Shown: positions 1 to 9,540 of the stretch, one piece after another
Layout: the number at the start of each line of letters is the position of its first letter
Position numbering within the stretch: position 1 is the first letter of the stretch
Assembly: GCF_023634645.1 (NCBI RefSeq)
Contig: NZ_JAMKMR010000011.1
Coordinates: forward strand, 62,001 to 126,000
Length of the DNA: 64,000 nt
Direction of reading: 5' to 3'
Source: Vibrio sinus
GTDB taxonomy: Bacteria > Pseudomonadota > Gammaproteobacteria > Enterobacterales > Vibrionaceae
Translations under genes and position numbers: made by a program
Notes under the pieces: generated by a model
Seen by the model: the letters and a program-made list of their open reading frames with translations, nothing else
The model's database searches: none
Told to the model about the DNA's origin: nothing

Positions 1-96
1 ATCGTGTTAGCCGTTGTACTGAGCTTTTTAGCCACTTTATTTCCTGCTTATCGCGCATCTTCAGTTAAACCAGCCGAGGCCTTGAGATATGAATAG
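1..96 (+). CDS. lolC: LolC, C-terminal end (partial, cut by window start)
   Basis: The first 31 codons read in frame to a TAG at 94-96 and end in the sequence PAEALRYE. The stretch holds the last hydrophobic segment followed by the [16 protein letters not shown] pattern typical of the FtsX-like permease C-terminus of LolC/LolE. LolC is one of the two inner-membrane permease subunits of the LolCDE lipoprotein-release transporter. Its stop overlaps the lolD start by 8 bases, which suggests translational coupling in a lolCDE operon. The rest of the gene lies upstream of the window, so full length cannot be judged. Confidence 0.88.
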   Translation: MVLAVVLSFLATLFPAYRASSVKPAEALRYE

Positions 97-775
97 CCTT
101 CTAGAATGTCAAAATATTTATAAAACCTACCAAGAAGGTTCAGTATCAACCCAAGTATTAAAAGGTGTCAGCTTTAATTTGAATAAAGGGGATTTTGCCT
201 CGTTAATTGGCACCTCTGGTTCAGGAAAGAGTACGCTGCTGCATATTTTGGGCGCATTGGATGATCCTTGTGAAGGTAAAGTGCTTTTCTTGGACAACGA
301 TTTAGCCAAACTCAATAGTGATAAGCAGGCTAAGCTACGCAACAAGCATCTTGGTTTTGTCTATCAGTTCCATCATCTGCTTACCGATTTTAGTGCGGAA
401 GAAAACGTCGCCATGCCACTGCTAATCGGTGGTACTGGGATGTCTGCTGCGAAAAAAGAGGCTAGAGCACTTTTGGGAAAAGTTGGTTTGAGTCATCGCC
501 TTACACATCGGCCATCTGAGCTTTCGGGTGGTGAAAGACAACGTGTCGCTATGGCTAGGGCATTGGTGAATAAGCCCGACCTCGTGTTAGCTGATGAGCC
601 GACAGGTAACTTGGACCACAAAACAGCGCTGGCTATTTACGATTTGATGCGTGAGCTGAATCAGGAGTTCAATACCGCGTTTCTCGTTGTGACTCACGAT
701 GGTGAATTGGCTGGAAGAATGGATAGGCAACTGCATATGCAAGATGGCCTGTTGATTGGTGAGAGGGGCGAGTAA
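89..775 (+). CDS. lolD: Lipoprotein-releasing system ATP-binding protein LolD
   Basis: Cytoplasmic ATPase that powers LolCE extraction of outer-membrane lipoproteins from the inner membrane and their transfer to LolA. The 228-residue protein has Walker A GTSGSGKS near residues 41-48, the ABC signature LSGGERQR near 145, Walker [12 protein letters not shown], and the switch histidine in VVTHD. The region after the Q-loop, [18 protein letters not shown], is typical of LolD/MacB-class ATPases. The ATG lies inside the lolC end (8-base overlap), and the stop directly abuts the lolE ATG, so the three genes form one tight operon. Length and order match the family. Confidence 0.96.
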   Translation: MNSLLECQNIYKTYQEGSVSTQVLKGVSFNLNKGDFASLIGTSGSGKSTLLHILGALDDPCEGKVLFLDNDLAKLNSDKQAKLRNKHLGFVYQFHHLLTDFSAEENVAMPLLIGGTGMSAAKKEARALLGKVGLSHRLTHRPSELSGGERQRVAMARALVNKPDLVLADEPTGNLDHKTALAIYDLMRELNQEFNTAFLVVTHDGELAGRMDRQLHMQDGLLIGERGE

Positions 776-2020
776 ATGTTTACATCGCTATCACTTCTTA
801 TCGGCACTCGGTTTAGCCGTGCAAGGCAGCGCAACAAACTGGTGTCTTTTATATCCTTGTCTTCCACTATCGGTATCGCTGTCGGCGTTGCTGTCATCAT
901 CATCGGTTTGTCTGCGATGAATGGCTTTCAAAAAGAGCTCGATAATCGCGTGCTTGCTGTGATTCCTCATGGTGAGTTTGCCGGTGTTCGTGGGCCAATT
1001 AAAGATTGGCAGCCCGTTGTGAAACAGGTGATGAAAAGTCCGCTGATAAAAGGCGCAGCTCCGTATGTTGGCTTTACCGCACTGGCAGAAAAAGACTTGA
1101 AGCTTAAAGCCATTGCTGTAAGAGGTATTGATCCGGCTAAAGAATCTGCGGTATCTGACATGTCCAAATACATCGAGGCATCAGCGTGGAAAAATTTTAA
1201 GCCAGGTGAGCACCAAATTATTTTGGGCCATGGTGTAGCGCAAGAGCTAAAGGTAAAAGTGGGTCAGTACATCACCTTGATGATACCGAAAAACAACGAG
1301 ACCACCCGAGTGGAATCGCCTAAGCGAGTCAGGCTTAAAGTCGTGGGGCTATTAACATTGGAAGGGCAGATTGACCATACGCTCGCGTTATTACCACTAC
1401 AAGATGCGCAAAAATACACGGACATTGGCAACGCGGTTACAGGGGTGGCAGTGAAAGTATCCAATGTGCTTGATGCAACTCAGATCGTGCGCGAAGTGGG
1501 CAGTCACCTTGATGTTTATGTGTATCTTAAGAGCTGGCAGCAAAAGTACGGCTTCTTGTATCGAGATATTCAACTCGTGCGAACCATTATGTATTTAGTC
1601 ATGGTGCTTGTTATTGGGGTTGCGTGTTTTAACATCGTTTCGACACTGATTATGGCAGTAAAAGATCGTGCTTCAGAAATTGCGATACTTAGAACCATGG
1701 GAGCGACAGATAAATTGATACGACGCATTTTTGTCTGGCAAGGTGTATTTTCTGGCGTGTTCGGCAGTGTCGTAGGAAGTATATTTGGTGTGATTGTTGC
1801 GCTTAACCTCACGACGCTAGTCGATGGATTGCAAGACTTGATAGGGCATAAGTTTTTATCTGGCGATATTTACTTTGTTAACTTTCTGCCTTCCCAAGTC
1901 GATTTTTCCAATGTATTGGTTGTTTCCGCGACCGCCATTGTGTTGAGTTTTATTGCCACTTGGTATCCAGCGTCAAGAGCGAGCAAGCTCAATCCAGCTT
2001 CTGTGTTGAGCTCAAAGTAA
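776..2020 (+). CDS. lolE: Lipoprotein-releasing system permease LolE
   Basis: Inner-membrane permease subunit pairing with LolC. The 414-residue protein begins with a short cytoplasmic stretch (LIGTRFSRARQRNKLVSFIS) and a first membrane segment at about 27-48. A large periplasmic domain follows to about 265, and then three membrane segments at roughly 268-295, 318-342 and 378-400, which is the MacB-FtsX topology. The motif AVKDRASEIAILRTMGA in the cytoplasmic coupling region is characteristic. It starts at the base after the lolD stop and is followed by a strong terminator, so it closes the operon. LolC and LolE are paralogues. I call this copy LolE from its position after lolD. Confidence 0.94.
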   Translation: MFTSLSLLIGTRFSRARQRNKLVSFISLSSTIGIAVGVAVIIIGLSAMNGFQKELDNRVLAVIPHGEFAGVRGPIKDWQPVVKQVMKSPLIKGAAPYVGFTALAEKDLKLKAIAVRGIDPAKESAVSDMSKYIEASAWKNFKPGEHQIILGHGVAQELKVKVGQYITLMIPKNNETTRVESPKRVRLKVVGLLTLEGQIDHTLALLPLQDAQKYTDIGNAVTGVAVKVSNVLDATQIVREVGSHLDVYVYLKSWQQKYGFLYRDIQLVRTIMYLVMVLVIGVACFNIVSTLIMAVKDRASEIAILRTMGATDKLIRRIFVWQGVFSGVFGSVVGSIFGVIVALNLTTLVDGLQDLIGHKFLSGDIYFVNFLPSQVDFSNVLVVSATAIVLSFIATWYPASRASKLNPASVLSSK

Positions 2021-2036
2021 CCACATCTTAGTCGAT

Positions 2037-2062
2037 AAAAAAGGGCCAATCGGCCCTTTTTT
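2037..2062. terminator. Bidirectional rho-independent terminator after lolE
   Basis: An 11-bp perfect stem AAAAAAGGGCC / GGCCCTTTTTT closes a 4-base AATC loop. The A-run on one side and T-run on the other let it act on both strands. It lies 16 bases after the lolE stop and also faces the convergent DUF2062 gene, although that gene ends about 107 bases away. Confidence 0.9.
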
Positions 2063-2169
2063 CATACTTCAAATATTATTACCGCATCGAGTCTTGAGTG
2101 ATGACGCGAAAATCAAGATTTGTAGCCTTCCATGCGTTAGATATCGAGGTAACCTCATTCTGAATAGAA

Positions 2170-2679
2170 TTAACGCAGTTGACGCTTCTTCCAGCTACGA
2201 ACCACAGAATATCGCCACAACCCTTTAATTCCAAAGTAGCCGATGATGGCTGCAACGGCCCCACAAATAATACAACCTAGAACAAACGGAGGGCCAATGG
2301 TATGCATCTGTTGCATGATGAAATCCCATGAAAGTTCAAAGTGAAAGGGCTGCGGAGGCGTATGTAATACGAAAGCACCGACTTTATAAGCAAAGTAAAA
2401 CATCACAGGCATGGTGATAGGGTTACTAACCCAAACAAGGGCGACTGACAGTGGTAGGTTAACGCCAAATACAATGGCGAGCCCAGCAGACATGATCATT
2501 TGGCTTGGCAGAGGCACATACGCCATAAATAACCCAACAGCAAATGCCCCAGCGGCAGAGCGTCGATTTAGACACCATAGGTTGGGGTTATAGAGAACGT
2601 TGCCAAATACTTTTAATGCCTTCTGACGTTTGATGACTTCATGATCAGGAATCAGGCGTTTAATGAACTTTCTTGGCAT
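2170..2679 (-). CDS. DUF2062 family membrane protein
   Basis: A 169-residue inner-membrane protein of the DUF2062 family; no function is established that I can name. The N-terminus is basic (MPRKFIKRLIPDHE). The family pattern then appears: RRSAAGAFAVGLFMAYVPLP around 41-60, a membrane segment to about 85, and WVSNPITMPVMFYFAYKVG around 83-101. A last hydrophobic segment spans about 130-150 and the tail is very basic (RSWKKRQLR). It is divergent from comEC, with only 8 bases between the two start codons, so the two promoters must lie inside each other's coding sequence or be weak. The link to comEC is positional only. Confidence 0.85.
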   Translation of the reverse strand: MPRKFIKRLIPDHEVIKRQKALKVFGNVLYNPNLWCLNRRSAAGAFAVGLFMAYVPLPSQMIMSAGLAIVFGVNLPLSVALVWVSNPITMPVMFYFAYKVGAFVLHTPPQPFHFELSWDFIMQQMHTIGPPFVLGCIICGAVAAIIGYFGIKGLWRYSVVRSWKKRQLR

Positions 2680-2687
2680 AGGGACAC

Positions 2688-4949
2688 ATGGCTCTCTTTT
2701 GTAAATCTTGGACGTTATTGTTCTTTGTTCTCACGATACTAAGTGCTCCGTTTTGGCCTAGCTTACCGAGCCTGGAATGGAGTGCTCCTTTGGTTGCGCT
2801 ACTTATTCTTTGTACTAAGTATAGGAGGTTAAACTGGTTACTTGGCGTTGTACTTGCTTTATTAGTTATCTTACTCAAAGGAAACCAAATGTACGCGCAG
2901 TCACATGCCATTTTTCAGCAAGGATCGCATGTTACCATATCTGCGCAAGTAGGCGGCTATTTTAAAAAAATTAATCATGGATATGAGGGGACAGTTCGCC
3001 TTATATCGATCAACGGCAAGCGCTTAAATTTCTTTCTCCAAAGTGACATCCGTCTAATCAGCCCAACACGGATAAACATCGGAGAAGACATTACTGCAAA
3101 GGTTAAACTCAAGCACGTTTACGGCTGGCGGAATGAAGCCGGGTTTGATAGGGAAAATTATTATTTTAGCCAAGGTTGGTTGGCACGAGCCACTGTCGTT
3201 GGTGACATGTCGGTTGACGATAGAGATTCCACCTCCAGCGCTGCAATAAAGCGATGGTTGTACAACAAGATTGAAGAAGACATTGCAACGCTTCCACACG
3301 CTGGGTTAATTAAGGCGCTTTTGTTTGGCGTTCGCGATGATATTGCCAAGCCGATTTGGATCAATCTACGCAACAGTGGCTTAAGCCATTTATTGGCGAT
3401 CTCGGGCCTACACATCGGTATTGCCTATTTCATTGGTTTTGCGTGTGGTGGAGTGTTCTCGCGGCTGACTAGAATGCTCATTTGGACACCGATAATTTTG
3501 GGCGTTCTATTTGCAACGGGCTATGCTTGGTTGGCCGGGTTTACACTTTCTACACAACGAGCACTGGTGATGTGCTTGTTCAATGCATTGCTTGTGTTGT
3601 TGCGGCTGCATATGGGGGCTTTTCATCGTTGGCTCGCAACCTTAGTCGTCGTGTTAATTCTCTATCCATTTTCCGTCTTATCAGCGAGCTTTTGGTTATC
3701 TTTCACAGCTGTCGCGATCCTTTTCTATGTTTTACAGCTGACCGAAAATGACTCCGTAGTATTGAGAGCGGTTAAAATTCAGATCTCGCTCATTATATTT
3801 ATGGGACCAATCAGTGCCATGTTGTTTCAAGGAAATAGCTTGGTCAGTCTTGTATACAATTTAGTGTTTGTTCCTTGGGTCAGTCTAGTGGTCGTGCCCG
3901 CGATATTCTTTTCTGCGGTAATGTCGGCGCTCAGTAGTCCATATCATTCTATGTTATGGCAGCTGTGTGACTGGTTACTTCAGCCAGTGACTTATGCGGC
4001 AAGGTATTCCGGATTTGGTTGGTTTCACTTGTCACAACAGCAGGGAACGTTAATTTTATGTGCGGCATTCTTTCTTCTTAGCTACTACTTATTTTCGCGT
4101 AAGTTTCTTCCTTTGTTGATGATATTGCTTTTGTCCAACCTCGGCTTCGTATCTTCGCTCAAAGCTCCCCCCGATTGGAAAGTGGATGTGTTAGATGTGG
4201 GGCATGGGCTAGCAATTCTCATTGAGCAAAAAGGCCAAACGGTGCTTTATGATACTGGCGCTGCATGGCCAAACGGTAGCGTGGCAGAAAGTGTGATTGT
4301 GCCCATTTTGGAACAGCGAGGCGTTTCGACTCTTGATGGTTTGATTCTTAGCCATCAAGATTCTGATCATGCTGGTGGCAAAGAAACCATCATTAACGAA
4401 CTCAAACCTCGTTGGGTGCGTTCAAGCGCAATAGGTAAGGGGATGCTCCCTTGTGATAGTCAACATTCTTGGCGTTGGGAAGAGCTCAACTTTGACGTGT
4501 TATGGCCACCGACTACAGTCTCTCGAGCCTATAATCCACATTCCTGCGTGATACGTATTAGCGACAAAGAAAATAGCAATAGTGTGTTGCTGACGGGAGA
4601 CATCGAAACCGTTGTTGAGTGGTTACTTAGTCAGACGGGAGGTGATGCATTGGCCAGCGATATACTTATTGTTCCACATCATGGCAGTGACTCTTCCTCT
4701 ACGAGTCAATTTGTTGCTTTGGTCAAGCCTAGTGTGGCCATTGCGTCCCTTGCCAAAGGGAATAGGTGGAAATTGCCCAATTCCAGTGTGGTTGGTCGAT
4801 ATCAAGATCTTGGCGCTACCTGGTTAGATACTGGCGAAAATGGGCAGATATCTATCGAAATTATCAATAATATTTTCAAAATATCGACATATAGGCACAG
4901 ACAAAACGTGACTTGGTATAGGCAGATGCTGCGTAACGGAGTAGAATAG
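2688..4949 (+). CDS. comEC: DNA internalization competence protein ComEC/Rec2
   Basis: Polytopic inner-membrane channel that brings single-stranded transforming DNA into the cytoplasm during natural competence. The 753 residues begin with two hydrophobic segments and a soluble DUF4131-type domain to about 190. The Competence domain follows, with SHLLAISGLHIGIAYF near 227 and many membrane helices to about 490. The C-terminal metallo-beta-lactamase-like domain (about 500-740) has DVGHG, LSHQDSDHAGG near 554, LTGDIE and VPHHGSD, so its metal ligands look intact. The gene appears complete. The start at 2688 leaves only 8 bases to the divergent DUF2062 start and has no strong ribosome binding site, which suggests low expression. 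msbA follows after 34 bases. Confidence 0.94.
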   Translation: MALFCKSWTLLFFVLTILSAPFWPSLPSLEWSAPLVALLILCTKYRRLNWLLGVVLALLVILLKGNQMYAQSHAIFQQGSHVTISAQVGGYFKKINHGYEGTVRLISINGKRLNFFLQSDIRLISPTRINIGEDITAKVKLKHVYGWRNEAGFDRENYYFSQGWLARATVVGDMSVDDRDSTSSAAIKRWLYNKIEEDIATLPHAGLIKALLFGVRDDIAKPIWINLRNSGLSHLLAISGLHIGIAYFIGFACGGVFSRLTRMLIWTPIILGVLFATGYAWLAGFTLSTQRALVMCLFNALLVLLRLHMGAFHRWLATLVVVLILYPFSVLSASFWLSFTAVAILFYVLQLTENDSVVLRAVKIQISLIIFMGPISAMLFQGNSLVSLVYNLVFVPWVSLVVVPAIFFSAVMSALSSPYHSMLWQLCDWLLQPVTYAARYSGFGWFHLSQQQGTLILCAAFFLLSYYLFSRKFLPLLMILLLSNLGFVSSLKAPPDWKVDVLDVGHGLAILIEQKGQTVLYDTGAAWPNGSVAESVIVPILEQRGVSTLDGLILSHQDSDHAGGKETIINELKPRWVRSSAIGKGMLPCDSQHSWRWEELNFDVLWPPTTVSRAYNPHSCVIRISDKENSNSVLLTGDIETVVEWLLSQTGGDALASDILIVPHHGSDSSSTSQFVALVKPSVAIASLAKGNRWKLPNSSVVGRYQDLGATWLDTGENGQISIEIINNIFKISTYRHRQNVTWYRQMLRNGVE

Positions 4950-4983
4950 CCGCAATTTTCCGAAATACCATCACGTATAAAAT

Positions 4984-6732
4984 ATGTCACCAAACACCGA
5001 TGAAACGACCTGGCAAACCTTTAAGCGACTGTGGACTTATGTTAAGCATTACAAAACTGGGTTAGTCATTGCTGTCATAGCATTAATTATTAACGCGACA
5101 TCAGATACCTACATGGTTTCTCTATTAAAGCCTCTCTTAGATGAAGGTTTTGGTGATGCAAAGTCTGATTTCCTTAAAATCTTGCCGTTAATTATTTTGG
5201 TGATGATGTTTGTCCGTGGTACCAGCGGGTTTGTTTCAACCTATTGCTTGAGTTGGGTATCCAGTAATGTGGTCATGAAAATGCGTCGTCGTATTTTTCA
5301 CCAGTTTATGCATATGCCAGTTTCATTTTTTGATAAAGAGTCAACCGGTGCTTTGCTATCGCGAATCACCTATGATTCAGACCAAGTGGCGGCAGCAACC
5401 AGTAGCGCCATGGTAAACATAGTGCGTGAAGGGGCCAGCATTATTGGCTTGCTCGTATTAATGTTTTGGAACAGTTGGCAGTTATCACTTGTGTTGTTGA
5501 TTGTTGCTCCTTTGGTGGCTTGGGCTATTGGTGTGGTTTCTAAACGATTTCGTAAAATCTCAAGAAACATGCAAACCGCAATGGGCGACATGACGTCGTC
5601 AGCCGAGCAAATGCTAAAAGGTCATAAAGTTGTACTCAGTTATGGCGGTCAAGAGGTTGAAACTAAGCGCTTTAATAGCGTGAGTAACCAAATGCGCCAG
5701 CAGTCGATGAAGCTGGTGGCGGCGCAAGCGATTGCCAACCCAGTGATTCAAATGATTGCTTCTATGGCTTTGGTGTCGGTGTTATTTTTGGCCAGTTTTG
5801 ATTCTATTCGCGATCAACTCACTCCCGGTACATTTACCGTTATCTTCTCTGCGATGTTTGGTTTGATGAGACCACTTAAGTCGTTAACTGGTGTGACTGC
5901 TGAATTCCAACGAGGAATGGCTGCGAGCCACACCTTGTTCTCTTTGATGGATTTAGACACTGAAGCGGATAATGGCAAATACGAAGCGAAAACCGTTCAA
6001 GGTGAAATTCAAGTGAAGGACGTGACCTTCACTTATCAAGGCAAAGAGAAACCCGCACTGAACAAGGTGAGCTTTACTATACCCAAAGGCAAAACGGTTG
6101 CTTTGGTAGGCCGCTCTGGTTCAGGTAAGAGTACCATTGCGAACTTATTCACTCGATTTTACGACGTGGACTCTGGTTCTATCAGTTTAGATGGATACGA
6201 TATTCGCGACTACACCTTGTCAAACTTACGCACCCACTTTGCTTTGGTTTCGCAAAATGTGCATTTATTTAATGACAGCATTGCTAATAATATTGCTTAT
6301 GCGGCTGAGAAAGAGTATTCCAGAGAGCAAGTAGAGCATGCTGCGAAATTGGCACACGCGATGGAGTTCATTACACCTATGGATGATGGTCTCGATACCG
6401 TGATCGGTGAAAATGGAACTAGCCTCTCTGGTGGACAAAGACAGCGTGTTGCTATTGCAAGGGCACTACTCAGGGATGCACCTGTGCTTATCTTGGACGA
6501 AGCAACGTCAGCGTTGGATACCGAATCCGAGAAAGCGATTCAGTCCGCTCTAGATGAGCTACAAAAAGACAAAACGGTATTGGTGATCGCGCACAGACTT
6601 TCTACTATTGAAGCAGCAGACGAAATACTAGTGGTGGATGACGGTGAAATTATCGAACGGGGTAAACACTCGACGCTGTTGGAAAAAGATGGTGCGTACG
6701 CTCAATTGTATAAAACGCAATTTGGCGAGTGA
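4984..6732 (+). CDS. msbA: Lipid A export ATP-binding/permease protein MsbA
   Basis: Homodimeric ABC half-transporter that flips the core-lipid A precursor across the inner membrane, an essential step in LPS biogenesis. The 582 residues match the family length. A six-helix membrane domain fills about 1-320. The nucleotide-binding domain follows with Walker A GRSGSGKS near 376, LSGGQRQR near 481, Walker [13 protein letters not shown] near 501 and the IAHR switch near 535. It lies 34 bases after comEC and overlaps or abuts lpxK, so transcription of these envelope genes is probably continuous. Confidence 0.96.
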   Translation: MSPNTDETTWQTFKRLWTYVKHYKTGLVIAVIALIINATSDTYMVSLLKPLLDEGFGDAKSDFLKILPLIILVMMFVRGTSGFVSTYCLSWVSSNVVMKMRRRIFHQFMHMPVSFFDKESTGALLSRITYDSDQVAAATSSAMVNIVREGASIIGLLVLMFWNSWQLSLVLLIVAPLVAWAIGVVSKRFRKISRNMQTAMGDMTSSAEQMLKGHKVVLSYGGQEVETKRFNSVSNQMRQQSMKLVAAQAIANPVIQMIASMALVSVLFLASFDSIRDQLTPGTFTVIFSAMFGLMRPLKSLTGVTAEFQRGMAASHTLFSLMDLDTEADNGKYEAKTVQGEIQVKDVTFTYQGKEKPALNKVSFTIPKGKTVALVGRSGSGKSTIANLFTRFYDVDSGSISLDGYDIRDYTLSNLRTHFALVSQNVHLFNDSIANNIAYAAEKEYSREQVEHAAKLAHAMEFITPMDDGLDTVIGENGTSLSGGQRQRVAIARALLRDAPVLILDEATSALDTESEKAIQSALDELQKDKTVLVIAHRLSTIEAADEILVVDDGEIIERGKHSTLLEKDGAYAQLYKTQFGE

Positions 6733-6740
6733 TTATTTCT

Positions 6741-7748
6741 GTGATTGAAAAAATATGGTTTGAGAAACATCTGCTTGGATGGCTTCTTTGGCCATTGTTC
6801 TGGCCGCTTAGCAAGTTATTCAAGTGTCTAGCCGAGCGCAGAAGAGGCTCCTATCAAAAGGATGATAAGCGCGTTTATCGAGCTCCAGTGCCCGTGATTG
6901 TTGTGGGTAATATCACTGTTGGCGGAAACGGTAAAACTCCAACGGTTATCTGGCTTGTCGAATTACTTCAGCGCTACGGTTTTAAGCCTGGTGTGGTATC
7001 GAGAGGTTATGGCGCTAAAGCGCCGTCTTATCCACTTGTGCTTGATAGCGGTACTTCAACCAAGCATTGTGGTGATGAGCCGAAACTTATTCACCAACGA
7101 ACTGGTGTTCCTGTCGCGGTATCGCCCGTTCGCTCAGAGGCAGTCAAAGCGCTGCTGCCTGCTGGTGTAGATATTATTGTTACTGATGATGGCCTTCAGC
7201 ATTACGCGTTAGCGCGAGACATAGAGATCGTTGTCGTTGATGGTAATAGGCGTTTTGGCAATGAAAAATTGTTGCCATTAGGGCCGTTACGCGAAAGTGT
7301 TGAGCGCTTAAACTCGGTTGACTTTGTGATTACCAATGGTGGAAAAGCAAGCAGCGAAGAGGTGGCAATGAGCCTAACGCCAAGCTTAGCGGTCAACCTA
7401 ATCACCTCTGAACAAGCGCCGGTAAGTCAACTCAATGAATTAGTCGCTTTTGCTGGCATTGCTCATCCTCCTCGGTTTTTCGCTACGTTGAAAGAGCTGG
7501 GAGCAAGCATTAAACTGAGCAAAAGCTTTGCCGATCACAAAGACTTCGACCCTACAGAGCTAGCGTCGATTGCCAATCAAGGTGACAATGTCATCATGAC
7601 GGAAAAAGATGCGGTAAAGTGCCAACAATATGCGCAAGACAATTGGTGGTATTTACCCGTATCTGCAAGCATAGCCGAGCATGATGAGCAGAAAATACTA
7701 GATAGAATTAAAGAGGTTATGAGAAGTTATGGATCATCGACTACTTGA
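6741..7748 (+). CDS. lpxK: Tetraacyldisaccharide 4'-kinase LpxK
   Basis: Phosphorylates the 4' position of the lipid A precursor at the inner membrane (Raetz pathway). The P-loop is visible as [13 protein letters not shown] near residues 52-64, followed by SRGYG, the ligand-rich [13 protein letters not shown], the acidic VTDDGLQHY and the late TEKDAVKC. I choose the GTG at 6741 ([10 protein letters not shown]) because family members begin MIEKIW. A GTG at 6729 adds four residues and would overlap the msbA stop by 4 bases, so it cannot be excluded. The end overlaps the Trm112-like gene by 20 bases. Function and order are those of the conserved msbA-lpxK operon. Confidence 0.94.
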   Translation: MIEKIWFEKHLLGWLLWPLFWPLSKLFKCLAERRRGSYQKDDKRVYRAPVPVIVVGNITVGGNGKTPTVIWLVELLQRYGFKPGVVSRGYGAKAPSYPLVLDSGTSTKHCGDEPKLIHQRTGVPVAVSPVRSEAVKALLPAGVDIIVTDDGLQHYALARDIEIVVVDGNRRFGNEKLLPLGPLRESVERLNSVDFVITNGGKASSEEVAMSLTPSLAVNLITSEQAPVSQLNELVAFAGIAHPPRFFATLKELGASIKLSKSFADHKDFDPTELASIANQGDNVIMTEKDAVKCQQYAQDNWWYLPVSASIAEHDEQKILDRIKEVMRSYGSSTT

Positions 7749-7908
7749 GATTGTTGCATGCCCAGTATGTAAGGGAAAGCTGACTTTTGATAAAGACAGT
7801 CAAGAGTTGGTTTGCAAGCTAGATAGATTGGCTTTTCCAATCAAAGAAGGCATTCCGGTGTTGCTTGAGACAGAAGCTAGAGCGATGTCGATGGAAGAGG
7901 GACGTTAA
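7729..7908 (+). CDS. Trm112-like small protein (YcaR/UPF0434 family)
   Basis: A 59-residue protein read from the ATG at 7729, inside the end of lpxK (20-base overlap in another frame). It shows the family pattern: [17 protein letters not shown] with a CPxC metal-binding pair at the N-terminus, a second cysteine in [12 protein letters not shown], and KEGIPVLL near the end. This YcaR/Trm112-like family normally sits between lpxK and kdsB. The exact role here is unknown; eukaryotic and archaeal Trm112 proteins activate methyltransferases. Here a terminator follows instead of kdsB. RNA coupling with lpxK is likely given the overlap. Confidence 0.9.
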   Translation: MDHRLLEIVACPVCKGKLTFDKDSQELVCKLDRLAFPIKEGIPVLLETEARAMSMEEGR

Positions 7909-7933
7909 TACCCCTTAACCACAATAAAAATAG

Positions 7934-7957
7934 AAAGGAGCGCATTGCGCTCCTTTT
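7934..7957. terminator. Bidirectional terminator between the lpxK operon and ycgB
   Basis: A perfect 10-bp stem AAAGGAGCGC / GCGCTCCTTT with a 3-base ATT loop is followed by T-rich sequence. It lies 25 bases after the Trm112-like stop and 25 bases before the end of the convergent ycgB, so it can serve both. Confidence 0.88.
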
Positions 7958-7982
7958 GTGTATTTTATGTCAGGTAAAACGG

Positions 7983-9530
7983 TTATATCTTGGTGTCATA
8001 GTCAGTGCTGCGTTGTGGGCACGTACCTAAGATCTCTCTTCGGCCGCTGTCTTTGACTTCTTCCAAGATGACTTCAAATCCCCATAAACGATAAAGGTGC
8101 TTCAGTACTTCGTCATAGCCTTCATCCAAAGGAATGCGATCATGTGGAACGTATTGCAAGGTTAACGAGCGATCACCGCGTACATCAACACTAAAGACTT
8201 GGATATTTGGCTCCAAGTTACTGAGGTTATATTGAGCAGCCAATTTTTCGCGGATCTTTCGATAGCCCAAGTTGTCATGGATGGCGCTGACTTCAATGAA
8301 GTTTTTTCTATCATCGTCGCATATCGCAAACAACTTAAAGTCTCGGATCAGTTTCGGCGACAAGTACTGGCTAATAAAGCTTTCGTCTTTGAAATTGCGC
8401 ATAGCAAAGTGGACGGCGTCTAGCCAGTCAGTGCCAGCCAGATCTGGGAACCACTCCTTATCTTCATCTGTTGGCTCTTCGCATATTCTCTTAATATCCC
8501 TAAACATGGCAAAGCCTAATGCGTAGGGGTTGATACCACTGTAATAGGGGCTGTTGTATGAGGGTTGAGCGACGACGCTAGTGTGGCTATGTAGAAACTC
8601 TAAGATGAATTTCTCTGACACCAAGCCCTCGTCATACAGGTGATTTAAGATAGTGTAGTGCCAGAACGTTGCCCAGCCTTCGTTCATGACTTGAGTCTGT
8701 TTCTGCGGATAGAAGTACTGACTGATCTTACGAACTATCCTAACGATCTCGCGTTGCCATGGCTCTAATAATGGCGCGTGCTTCTCAATAAAATATAGAA
8801 TGTTCTCTTGAGGCTCGGAAGGGAATCGTACTTTGATGTCTTCTTCTTTTACCTCTGATTGAGGAACCGTGCGCCAGAGCTCATTGACCTGAGATTGAAG
8901 GTAAGCTTCGCGCTCTTCCTGCCTTGCTTTCTCTTCAGCAATGGAAATTTTCTCTGGGCGTTTGTATCTATCGACACCAAAGTTCATTAATGCGTGGCAG
9001 GAGTCAAGCAGCTCTTCAACTTCAGATACACCATACTTTTGCTCACATTCAGCAATGTAGTTCTTGGCAAACAGCAGATAATCAATGATAGAGCTGGCAT
9101 CCGTCCAAGTTTGGAAAAGATAATTGCCTTTAAAGAACGAGTTGTGGCCGTAGCATGCGTGTGCCATGACCAATGCTTGCATAGTAACGGTGTTTTCTTC
9201 CATCAAATACGCAATACAAGGGTCAGAGTTAATGACGATTTCATAAGCGAGGCCCATTTGCCCATGTTTGTAGCCTTGCTCGGTTTGTATGAACTTCTTG
9301 CCAAATGACCAGTGGTTGTAATTAATAGGCATCCCGATACTGGAATAGGCGTCCATCATTTGCTCAGACGTGATGACTTCTATTTGGTTAGGGTAGGCAT
9401 CTAAGCGGTAGTGGTCAGCTACACGTTTGATTTCTTGATGGTAGCGATCAAGTAAGTCGAACGTCCAATCCGGCCCATCGGGTAACATCTTGCTTTTCTT
9501 TTTTGAGCGTGATTTGGTTTTTGTTGTCAT
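7983..9530 (-). CDS. ycgB: SpoVR family protein YcgB
   Basis: A member of the SpoVR/YcgB family, cytoplasmic, with no established biochemical activity. Family landmarks include PDWTFDLLDRYHQEI near the N-terminus, NHWSFGKKF, GLAYEIVINSDPCIAYLMEEN, MAHACYGHNSFFK, VMNEGWATFWHYTILNHLY and the conserved NPYALGFAMFRDI. I choose the ATG at 9530 (MTTKTKSRSKK) because AGGAAGG lies 6 bases upstream; the ORF could extend 19 residues further into the upstream gene. The mature start region is strongly basic. It follows yeaH by 10 bases, making it the third gene of a yeaG-yeaH-ycgB operon. This three-gene set recurs in many bacteria (prkA-yhbH-spoVR in Bacillus). Confidence 0.92.
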   Translation of the reverse strand: MTTKTKSRSKKKSKMLPDGPDWTFDLLDRYHQEIKRVADHYRLDAYPNQIEVITSEQMMDAYSSIGMPINYNHWSFGKKFIQTEQGYKHGQMGLAYEIVINSDPCIAYLMEENTVTMQALVMAHACYGHNSFFKGNYLFQTWTDASSIIDYLLFAKNYIAECEQKYGVSEVEELLDSCHALMNFGVDRYKRPEKISIAEEKARQEEREAYLQSQVNELWRTVPQSEVKEEDIKVRFPSEPQENILYFIEKHAPLLEPWQREIVRIVRKISQYFYPQKQTQVMNEGWATFWHYTILNHLYDEGLVSEKFILEFLHSHTSVVAQPSYNSPYYSGINPYALGFAMFRDIKRICEEPTDEDKEWFPDLAGTDWLDAVHFAMRNFKDESFISQYLSPKLIRDFKLFAICDDDRKNFIEVSAIHDNLGYRKIREKLAAQYNLSNLEPNIQVFSVDVRGDRSLTLQYVPHDRIPLDEGYDEVLKHLYRLWGFEVILEEVKDSGRREILGTCPQRSTDYDTKI

Positions 9531-9540
9531 ATGCGCCTTC

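Noticed and set aside
2079..2264. Minus-strand frame whose last 30 codons, past the DUF2062 stop, look protein-like
   Set aside because: No start codon exists outside the DUF2062 gene and the rest overlaps it out of frame. It could be a frameshifted extension, but nothing in the sequence supports one.
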